A stretch of DNA of 12,684 nucleotides from CAZKUR01 sp964556005. Its GTDB lineage: Bacteria > Bacteroidota > Ignavibacteria > Ignavibacteriales > Ignavibacteriaceae. The stretch covers positions 1 through 12,684 of the forward strand of contig CAZKUR010000104.1 of the NCBI GenBank assembly GCA_964556005.1, read 5' to 3'. This document shows, piece after piece, positions 6,864-12,684 of the stretch; position 1 is the first letter of the stretch; each line of letters starts with the position of its first letter. Made by a program: the position numbers and the translations under genes. The notes beneath the pieces are model-generated. The model ran no database searches. It had not been told where the DNA came from and saw only the letters and a list, made by a program, of their open reading frames with translations.

Positions 6864-7832
6864 CTATTCATAAAAGTTTTTATTCCACTTATGAACTTTC
6901 AATATCTCAAGAAGTTGTTTTGAAAGCGGGCCTTTGTTAATGCTTTTAATATTGTCTAAAAGATTATTCTCTTTTCTCATACCGGGAATAACGCATGTTA
7001 CCTCTTTAAAGCTAATAATAAATCTCAATGCGGCCTCGGCAAGTGAACCGGTTTCGCTCTTAACATCTTCCCAAATTTTACCTGTTCTCTCCTGAACATC
7101 TATTTTCCGTTTTCCCCTGAAATAATCATTTCTAAAATCACCGACAGGAAATTCCGAATCATGTCTGACATTCCCGGTGAGTGCACCTTCATCAAACGGT
7201 ACGCGTGCAATTATATTAATTTCTTTGTTCCTGCAAAATGAAAACAATTTTTCTTCCGGTTTCTGTTCGAAAATATTAAAAATAACCTGGAAGCTATCGA
7301 TAAAACCGGACTTTGCAGTTTTAATTCCGTTTTCGGGTTCATAGTCGTTCACGGAGATTCCCCAATATAAAACTTTCCCGTCTTTCTTTAATTTTTCAAC
7401 AGCTTCTTTCCATTCATCCTGGTCTGCCCATTTATCATTCCAAACATGAAACTGCTGTAAATCGATATGATCTCTTTTTAAATTCTTCAAACTTTTTTCG
7501 GTGGTTTCAATTATATATTTCTTCGGGAAAGATTCTTCAAGAGTTGAATGATCGCCTGCTGGCCACTCTCGTTTTTTAGAAGGAATTTTCGTTGCGATAA
7601 AAATTTCTTTGCCGGATTCTTTTTCCGCTTCACCGACGAGCATTTCGCTGTGTCCATTCCCATAAGCTAAGGCAGTATCGAAAAAATTTATTCCTTCATC
7701 GATTGCTCTCCTTAAAGCTATTTTCGATCCTTTATCTTCTGCGCCCATCCATTCCGATTGGCCGATTCCCCAGCAGCCGAAACCTAATAACGATATATCA
7801 TTCCCGGATCTTTTAAATCTTTTCATTTTCAT
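6864..7832 (-). CDS. Aldo/keto reductase
   Basis: A 322-residue cytosolic NADPH-dependent (beta/alpha)8-barrel oxidoreductase. The AKR catalytic tetrad is intact: D52 (NFFDTA), Y57 (AYGNGHSE), K82 (ATKIP) and H129 (QFHVW). The family opening LGFGCWGIG is at 16-24, and the C-terminal cofactor-phosphate region IPGMRKENN, with R286, is at 282-290. Length is typical. The start is the first of two nearby ATGs (7830-7832); GGAG on the minus strand (7841-7844) lies eight bases upstream and supports it, though the second ATG two codons later cannot be excluded. It heads a two-gene operon with the LOG-like gene. AKRs have broad carbonyl substrates and the sequence does not identify this one. Confidence 0.93.
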   Translation of the reverse strand: MKMKRFKRSGNDISLLGFGCWGIGQSEWMGAEDKGSKIALRRAIDEGINFFDTALAYGNGHSEMLVGEAEKESGKEIFIATKIPSKKREWPAGDHSTLEESFPKKYIIETTEKSLKNLKRDHIDLQQFHVWNDKWADQDEWKEAVEKLKKDGKVLYWGISVNDYEPENGIKTAKSGFIDSFQVIFNIFEQKPEEKLFSFCRNKEINIIARVPFDEGALTGNVRHDSEFPVGDFRNDYFRGKRKIDVQERTGKIWEDVKSETGSLAEAALRFIISFKEVTCVIPGMRKENNLLDNIKSINKGPLSKQLLEILKVHKWNKNFYE

Positions 7833-7876
7833 TTGAAGTTCTCCATATCTTAATTTCCCTTACCTTCGAAAAATAA

Positions 7877-7905
7877 TTGATAATTCAATAAAAAAATATA
7901 ATCAA
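7877..7905 (-). promoter_or_regulatory. Candidate promoter for the aldo/keto reductase operon
   Basis: On the minus strand TTGATT (7905-7900) and TATCAA (7882-7877) are separated by 17 bases, each matching four of six positions of the sigma-70 consensus. Transcription would begin about 38 bases before the start codon. A/T-rich DNA gives chance matches easily. Confidence 0.28.
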
Positions 7906-8060
7906 TATAATAATACTCATCAGCTTTTAAATCACAATTTCCGGTTCTGAAGAATTACTTCTGTAAATAATTTTTGTGCCGGCGGCAGGAAAGACGTGAA
8001 ACTAAAGATGTAAGACAGCTTTCTAAAAGTTAATTTAGCTCAAAGCCAACGAAATTATTT

Positions 8061-8100
8061 TATCATATTATTAGATTAAGTGAGTCAAATAATATTGATA
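8061..8100. promoter_or_regulatory. Inverted repeat upstream of lhgO, possible operator
   Basis: TATCATATTATT (8061-8072) pairs with AATAATATTGATA (8088-8100): 12 pairs with one bulged T, around a 15-nt spacer. It lies 74 bases before the lhgO start and overlaps the candidate -33 element. It could be a regulator binding site or a leader hairpin. It has no T-run after it. Confidence 0.4.
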
Positions 8101-8128
8101 AACTATAGACGAAATAATCGTATTTTTG
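8095..8128 (+). promoter_or_regulatory. Candidate Bacteroidota-type promoter for lhgO
   Basis: TTG (8095-8097), a 23-bp gap, then TATTTTTG (8121-8128), matching the TAnnTTTG -7 element known from Bacteroidota. Whether Ignavibacteria use this consensus is uncertain and the T-rich setting favours chance matches. Confidence 0.22.
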
Positions 8129-8173
8129 ATTTTGATTTTAATTTTGTTTTAAAATTTAGAGGGAAGTCGCGAG

Positions 8174-9252
8174 ATGAATTCTCCGGTTTATGATATAATC
8201 ATCATCGGCGGCGGAATCGTAGGAACCGCTACTGCTATGTCGATACTTCAGAAGAAAAATCTTTCTATGCTGGTAATCGAATCCGAAAAAGAATTGGCGG
8301 CACATCAAACAGGAAACAACAGTGGAGTTATTCATTCGGGACTTTATTACAAACCCGGTTCATTAAAAGCTAAAAATTGTACCGAGGGCAGGGAATTGAT
8401 GTACCGTTTCTGCGAAGAAAATGGAATCAGCCATGAAAGATGCGGAAAATTAGTTGTTGCTGTTTCCAAAGACGAAATACTGCGTTTGGACGACCTGGAA
8501 AAAAGAGGAATTGCAAACGGTCTTACAGGCATGAAAAGATTAAAAGGAGACGAACTAAAAGAATATGAACCGAATGCTTCCGGCATTGAAGGATTATTTG
8601 TTCCTCAAACAGGAATCGTGGATTACATACAGGTTACAAATACTTACGCTCAAAAAATAAAAAACTCAGGGGGCGAAATTAAAACCGGAACTAAATTTAT
8701 CAAACTAATTAATAAAAACGGTGAATTAGTTTTACAAACTACCGCCGGGGAAATTCGGACGAAATTTTTAATCAATTGCGGCGGACTTTATTCTGACAGA
8801 GTTGCCAAAGCTTGCGGCTTAAATCCGAAAGTGATGATTACTCCTTTTAGAGGAGAATATTATCAATTAAAAAAGGAGAAAGAGCATCTGGTTAAAAATT
8901 TAATATATCCTGTCCCGGATCCAAATTTNNNNNNNNNNNNNNNNNNNNNNNNNNNNNNNNNNNNNNNNNNNNNNNNNNNNNNNNNNNNNNNNNNNNNNNN
9001 NNNNNNNNNNNNNNNNNNNNNNNNNNNNTGAAAAAGTTAGTCCCTGCAATTGAAGAAAACGATGTTTACAGGAGCGGGGCAGGAGTAAGAGCACAGGCGC
9101 TTGATGAAACCGGGAAATTAATTGACGATTTTGTAATCATGGAATCAGGGAAAATGATTCACGTTTTAAATGCACCGTCTCCGGCAGCAACAGCGTCAAT
9201 CAGCATAGGCAGAAAAATTGCGGATTTAGTTTTTTCCCGGCATTTTGATTAG
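8174..9252 (+). CDS. lhgO: L-2-hydroxyglutarate oxidase/dehydrogenase (FAD), interrupted by an assembly gap
   Basis: FAD-dependent, usually membrane-associated enzyme that oxidises L-2-hydroxyglutarate to 2-oxoglutarate, passing electrons to the quinone pool. The N-terminal part (251 residues before the gap) has the FAD dinucleotide motif GGGIVG (12-17), E36 for the ribose, and the LhgO block HQTGNNSGVIHSGLYYKPGS (44-63). After the gap, 73 residues continue from 9031 to the TAG at 9250-9252, with GAGVRAQAL and HVLNAPSPAATASISIG, the family's C-terminal FAD-contacting segment. The two halves are one gene. Homologues are about 400 residues, so about 75 residues are hidden. The halves are in different frames across exactly 100 Ns, which shows the gap length is a placeholder rather than a mutation. 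The start is supported by GAGGGAAG, seven bases before the ATG. Confidence 0.93.
8929..9028. other. Assembly gap of 100 Ns
   Basis: Exactly 100 undetermined bases inside lhgO. To keep the two coding halves in frame the true length must leave remainder 2 on division by 3, which 100 does not. The usual LhgO length predicts roughly 230 missing bases. Coordinates to the right are therefore nominal. Confidence 0.98.
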
Positions 9253-9325
9253 GTTCAAATCACAAATAAACCTATACAACCTTTTTATTGTCAAAATTTC
9301 ACAAAGTCTTCACCTTGATTAGACT

Positions 9326-9345
9326 AACTTTCATAAAAAGTTTTT
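9326..9345 (+). terminator. Weak terminator candidate after lhgO
   Basis: AACTTT (9326-9331) / AAAGTT (9337-9342), six perfect but mostly A-T pairs with a CATAA loop, followed by TTT. It lies about 75 bases after the lhgO stop. Confidence 0.3.
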
Positions 9346-9437
9346 GTGACATAAAAAACTGACTTAGTTCTAATTAAAAACTAATATACATTATCTTTAT
9401 AAAAATATATTTAAGAGAATTGAAAAAAGTTAAAATT

Positions 9438-9477
9438 TTCATGCTTGATTTACTGAATCGAGGAAGCATGAATTTTT
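9438..9477 (+). promoter_or_regulatory. Hairpin with T-tail just upstream of the peptidase-barrel gene
   Basis: A perfect 9-bp stem TTCATGCTT (9438-9446) / AAGCATGAA (9464-9472) encloses a smaller GATT-TACTG-AATC hairpin (9447-9459). Five T follow at 9473-9477. The form is that of a rho-independent terminator, but it ends only five bases before the AGGGAG ribosome-binding site (9482-9487). It could be the true lhgO terminator, in which case the next promoter would have almost no room, or a leader attenuator or mRNA-stability element of the next gene. Confidence 0.6.
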
Positions 9478-9495
9478 CTTAAGGGAGCAACTTTA

Positions 9496-12400
9496 ATGAA
9501 GATGCAAAAAAAGATATTTAATATTCCGTTTTATTTTACTACTGTTTTACTGCTAATATTTCTGTTTAACTCATCTATATTTCCTCAATACTTCGGAAGA
9601 AATAAAGTGCAATACCAGAATTTTAAATTCCAGGTTTTGCACACCGAACATTTTGATATTTATTACTACCCTGTAGAAAAAAAGGCAGTTTACAATGCAG
9701 CTCTTATGCTTGAAAGATGGGACGCAAGGCATGCAAAAGTATTCGGTGAAAATCCGCTAAAACATCAGCCTGTAATCATTTATGCTAATGATGCCGATTT
9801 CCAGCAGTCAAATGTCATAGAAGGTTTAATTCCTCAAGGAACCGGGGGTGTTACAGAAGGATTGGAAAACAGGATCATAGTTTATTTAACGGGAATAAAT
9901 AAAGATGACAATCACGTTTTAGGGCATGAACTTGTTCACGCTTTTCAGTACAATATTATTCAAAAACAGCCGCAGGGAATGCAGACTGCAAGCCACTTTC
10001 CATTATGGGCAATTGAAGGTATGGCAGAGTATCTTTCACTCGGGAGGGAAGACGAACTTACCTCAATGTGGATGCGCGATGCAGTTTTGAGTAATGACAT
10101 CCCGTCCATTCATGAGATTGAAACAAATTCAAAATATTTTCCTTACCGTTACGGGCAGGCGCTTTGGGCTTACATCGGAGGTAAGTGGGGCGATCAGATG
10201 GTACCGACTATATTTAATACTGCACTTTATACCGGCCTTCACCCTGCTATTGACAGCCTGTTAGGCATTAGCACCGATTCTCTTTCAAAACAATGGAAGC
10301 AGTCTTTAATCGATACGTATAAACCGCAAATAGAAGGAAGGATAAAACCTTCTGATGTAGGTCAAACTTTAATTTCCTCGAAAGACGGCGTTAACCTTTC
10401 CCCGGTAATAAGTCCCGACGGAAAATATATTGCTTTGATTTCAAGGCAATCGCTTTTCACACTTGATCTTTATCTTGCCGATGCACATTCGGGCAAAATC
10501 ATAAAAAAATTAGCAAGCTCTAATACCGATGCACATTTTGATGCAATCAGTTTTATTAATTCGACAGGTGCATGGTCGCCGGATGGAAAAGAGTTTGCAT
10601 TTGTTGCTTTCGAAGATGGGAAAAATGTAATTACAATTGTAAATGTTGAAACCGATAAATTCAGGCCCAATATAAAGGTCGACGGCATAAATGCGATTTC
10701 AAATTTAGCATGGTCACCGGACGGAAGATATATCGCGTTGTCAGGATATTCAAGCGGAATAAGCGATCTCTATCTTTATGATCTTCAAAATAAATCAGTT
10801 GAGAGACTGACAGATGATAACTATTCGGAAATCCAGCCTGCATGGTCGCCGGACGGTTCGACAATTGCATTTGCAACTGATAGAGGACCGGGTACCAGCT
10901 TTACAAACCTTTCCTTTTCACCTATGGAAATCGGCCTTTATAATTTGAAAACCAAAAAGATATCAACTCTATCCATGTCACATAAATTTAAACATATAAA
11001 TCCTCAATTTTCGCCAGACGGCAAAAATCTTTATTTCATATCGGATGCGGATGGAATAAGCGACATTTACAGGTATTCATTTCCCGAACAAAGTTATTAT
11101 CGAGTTACAAGGATTGCAACCGGTATAAGCGGGCTAACCGATATGTCTCCTGCAATGTCAATTGCAACGAAAACAGGAAGAATGGTTTTCAGCGTTTTCG
11201 AACATGACAGTTACAATATACATGGCATGGATGAGTCCGGTGCAAATGGAACAATATTTTTACCCAATATAGCAACTTACAATAACAACATCAGCCTTCC
11301 GCCATTAGCGGCTATGGATAAAGGTATAATCTATGATGATCTTAATAATTCGTTATATGGTTTACCATCGGACAGCACAATTTCACAAGCAAAGTACAAC
11401 CCGTCTTTAAATTTAATATATATGGGTCAACCACAACTCGGGATTGTTGTCGACAGGTTTGGAAGTGGAATCGGCGGCGGCGTTAGTATGTTGTTCAGCG
11501 ATATAATGGGAAATCACCTTTTAGGAATAGATGCGCAGATAAACGGCGGTATAAAAGATCTTGGCGGACAGGTATATTATATGAACCGCGAACACCGGGT
11601 AAATTACGGCGGAGCGATCGGTCATATTCCGTATTTAACTGCGTATTACGGTCTCGGCACAACAACAACCAGCATTGGAGGACAGGATTATCAAGCAATT
11701 GATCAGATTTTTTATCTTCAACGGGTATTTCTCGATGAAGCTATGTTCATAGGCGCTTATCCACTTTCAACTAACAGAAGATTCGAGTTTAGTGCCGGTT
11801 ATGAAAGAATTAGCTACAATATTGAAGCGGAACATATAGTTTCCGTTGGCGGTTACCTCGTCGCCGATTCAACTCAATCATTGCCCGCACCTCCTGCATT
11901 AAATTTATTTCAATCAGGCCTTGCATATGTCGGGGATTATTCATTCTTTGGGTTTACTTCCCCGATACAAGGAACCAGGTACAGAATTGAAGGAGACCCG
12001 ACTGTCGGCTCATTAAATTTTTTAACAACGCTTGCCGATTTTAGGCAATACTTCTTTTTTAATCCTTTCACTCTTGCATTCAGAGTGATGCAGTACGGGA
12101 GAATTTTCGGAAACTCCGAAGATCCCAGGTTATCTCCTATTTATCTCGGAGATCCTACTTTGGTCAGAGGATACGACATAAATTCATTCAACTTTTCAAA
12201 TGCAACCGATTCGACAGTCTACAACCAATTCGACCGGCTGATAGGTTCAAAGATTGGTGTGTTTAACATGGAATTCAGAATACCGCTAACTGGTACAAGC
12301 CAGTTCGGCTTAATCAATTTTCCGTACCTGCCGACTGAACTTTCTCTTTTCTTAGATGGTGGAGTTGCATGGACAAATCAGTACAAACCTGTTTTCAAAT

Positions 12401-12561
12401 TTGCTGAAAATTCAAATCAAAGAATCCCGGTTTTCAGTACAGGTGTTGCTGCAAGGTTTAATATTTTGGGCTACATAGTTGCACAAATTTATTACGCGTA
12501 TCCTTTTCAAAGGCCCGGGGCCGGCTGGCAGTTTGGATTTGTGGTTGCCCCGGGATGGTAA
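9496..12561 (+). CDS. Secreted zinc peptidase (MA-like) fused to a TolB-like propeller and an Omp85-like outer-membrane barrel
   Basis: A 1021-residue cell-envelope protein in three parts. Residues 1-31 are a signal peptide (basic start, hydrophobic 13-28, likely cleavage after FPQ). Residues about 45-280 are a gluzincin peptidase of the MA type: HELVH at 144-148 gives two zinc ligands and the catalytic Glu, and E174 in WAIEGMAEYL is the likely third ligand. Residues about 295-590 carry five SPDG motifs (306, 361, 407, 451, 506), 44-55 residues apart, marking PD40/TolB-like propeller blades. From about 640 to the end, alternating strands rich in Gly, Tyr and Phe look like a beta-barrel, with LVRGYD (889-894) and LFLDGG (951-956) resembling Omp85/surface-antigen barrels and a terminal Trp. 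No POTRA domains are visible. The start has AGGGAG eight bases upstream. Domain calls are from motifs; what it cleaves is unknown. Confidence 0.9.
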   Translation: MKMQKKIFNIPFYFTTVLLLIFLFNSSIFPQYFGRNKVQYQNFKFQVLHTEHFDIYYYPVEKKAVYNAALMLERWDARHAKVFGENPLKHQPVIIYANDADFQQSNVIEGLIPQGTGGVTEGLENRIIVYLTGINKDDNHVLGHELVHAFQYNIIQKQPQGMQTASHFPLWAIEGMAEYLSLGREDELTSMWMRDAVLSNDIPSIHEIETNSKYFPYRYGQALWAYIGGKWGDQMVPTIFNTALYTGLHPAIDSLLGISTDSLSKQWKQSLIDTYKPQIEGRIKPSDVGQTLISSKDGVNLSPVISPDGKYIALISRQSLFTLDLYLADAHSGKIIKKLASSNTDAHFDAISFINSTGAWSPDGKEFAFVAFEDGKNVITIVNVETDKFRPNIKVDGINAISNLAWSPDGRYIALSGYSSGISDLYLYDLQNKSVERLTDDNYSEIQPAWSPDGSTIAFATDRGPGTSFTNLSFSPMEIGLYNLKTKKISTLSMSHKFKHINPQFSPDGKNLYFISDADGISDIYRYSFPEQSYYRVTRIATGISGLTDMSPAMSIATKTGRMVFSVFEHDSYNIHGMDESGANGTIFLPNIATYNNNISLPPLAAMDKGIIYDDLNNSLYGLPSDSTISQAKYNPSLNLIYMGQPQLGIVVDRFGSGIGGGVSMLFSDIMGNHLLGIDAQINGGIKDLGGQVYYMNREHRVNYGGAIGHIPYLTAYYGLGTTTTSIGGQDYQAIDQIFYLQRVFLDEAMFIGAYPLSTNRRFEFSAGYERISYNIEAEHIVSVGGYLVADSTQSLPAPPALNLFQSGLAYVGDYSFFGFTSPIQGTRYRIEGDPTVGSLNFLTTLADFRQYFFFNPFTLAFRVMQYGRIFGNSEDPRLSPIYLGDPTLVRGYDINSFNFSNATDSTVYNQFDRLIGSKIGVFNMEFRIPLTGTSQFGLINFPYLPTELSLFLDGGVAWTNQYKPVFKFAENSNQRIPVFSTGVAARFNILGYIVAQIYYAYPFQRPGAGWQFGFVVAPGW

Positions 12562-12571
12562 GGCTATTAAA

Positions 12572-12622
12572 AAAGATGACATCTTCCCTCGCCGCAATGC
12601 ACTTTGAGAAGATGTCATCTTT
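12572..12622. terminator. Bidirectional terminator between convergent genes, with self-palindromic arms
   Basis: AAAGATGACATCTTC (12572-12586) and GAAGATGTCATCTTT (12608-12622) are perfect 15-bp inverted repeats with a 21-nt loop. On the minus strand the stem runs into six T (complement of 12569-12574), a good terminator for the T9SS cargo gene. On the plus strand the T-run is only three, so it is weaker for the barrel gene. Each arm is itself a palindrome (AAGATG-N-CATCTT), so the arms are also near-identical direct repeats. Confidence 0.85.
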
Positions 12623-12634
12623 GAAAATACATAA

Positions 12635-12684
12635 TTACTTGAGCAGAACCATCTTCTTCGTTGAAATAAAATCTCCGGCCTTCA
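12635..12684 (-). CDS. C-terminal end of a type IX secretion system cargo protein
   Basis: Only the last 15 full codons are inside the window, reading KAGDFISTKKMVLLK then TAA (complement of 12635-12637). The pattern G-[DE]-F-x-x-x-K-K-M-[VI]-L-[LI]-K at the very C terminus is the final strand of the type A T9SS sorting domain (Por secretion tail), abundant in Ignavibacteria and Bacteroidota. Such proteins cross the inner membrane by Sec and the outer membrane by T9SS, where the tail is normally cleaved and the protein attached or released. The bulk of the protein, and so its activity, lies beyond the right edge. It ends 12 bases before the terminator stem and converges on the barrel gene. 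Confidence 0.85.
   Translation of the reverse strand, partial: KAGDFISTKKMVLLK

Larger units (their letters stand above)
7833..8173. other. Divergent intergenic region between the aldo/keto reductase and lhgO
   Basis: These 341 bases hold no convincing gene. Toward the left, A/T-rich DNA contains a plausible minus-strand promoter. In the middle is a small G/C island, TGCCG-G-CGGCA (7977-7987), an 11-bp palindrome in an A/T-rich setting with no T-run after it on either strand. Further right are a 12-bp inverted repeat (8061-8100), a possible plus-strand promoter, and five T-runs at roughly 6-bp steps (8123-8150). The region must carry promoters for both genes, but none is certain. Confidence 0.5.

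Noticed and set aside
7976..7990. GCCGGCGGCAGG as a fragment of 16S rRNA
   Set aside because: About nine bases resemble the conserved GGCGGCAGG near the 5' end of 16S, but the flanking sequence does not continue the match.
8174..9252. lhgO as a frameshifted pseudogene
   Set aside because: The frame change coincides exactly with the 100-N placeholder and both halves keep intact family motifs, so an assembly gap explains it.
1..12684. CRISPR array, tRNA, rRNA, transposase, phage or defence system
   Set aside because: No regularly spaced repeats, tRNA cloverleaf, transposase motifs or nuclease/toxin domains were seen on either strand.

Overview
The window looks like chromosomal DNA from a member of the Ignavibacteria (Bacteroidota/Chlorobi side of the tree), probably a draft or metagenome assembly. 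Three things point there. The last 50 bases encode, on the minus strand, a type IX secretion sorting tail (AGDFISTKKMVLLK-stop). A large DUF2723 membrane protein typical of that group is present. The DNA is AT-rich, with a run of exactly 100 Ns inside one gene. The lineage is inferred from gene content; no rRNA or other marker is present.

Layout. 1-882 (+): YhdH/AcuI-type NADPH oxidoreductase, cut by the left edge. 1007-1222 (+): unknown 71-residue charged protein with its own Shine-Dalgarno and a downstream terminator. 1409-4384 (+): 991-residue DUF2723/TMEM260-like GT-C glycosyltransferase, preceded by repeats and an inverted repeat and followed by a strong terminator. 4480-5538 (+): GT9 heptosyltransferase-like protein. 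5593-6087 (+): DinB-superfamily protein. 6088-6332: convergent spacer with a degenerate CGGATT-type repeat. 7832-6333 (-): aldo/keto reductase and LOG-like protein in a two-gene operon (6-nt gap). 7833-8173: divergent control region with a 12-bp inverted repeat. 8174-9252 (+): lhgO, L-2-hydroxyglutarate oxidase, interrupted by the 100-N gap. 9496-12561 (+): 1021-residue secreted zinc peptidase plus TolB-like propeller plus outer-membrane barrel. 12635-12684 (-): end of a T9SS cargo gene, separated from the barrel gene by a 15-bp-stem bidirectional terminator.

How the genes may work together. The window is not one obvious system. The DUF2723 protein and the GT9 protein both belong to envelope or exported-protein glycosylation but are separated by a strong terminator. 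The barrel protein and the T9SS cargo both belong to the outer membrane and cell surface. LhgO, the aldo/keto reductase, the LOG-like protein and the AcuI-like reductase are small-molecule redox or housekeeping functions. No CRISPR, phage, transposase, toxin-antitoxin or defence module is visible. The most unusual single item is the peptidase-propeller-barrel fusion; the rest of the interest lies in intergenic structure and the misrepresented assembly gap.
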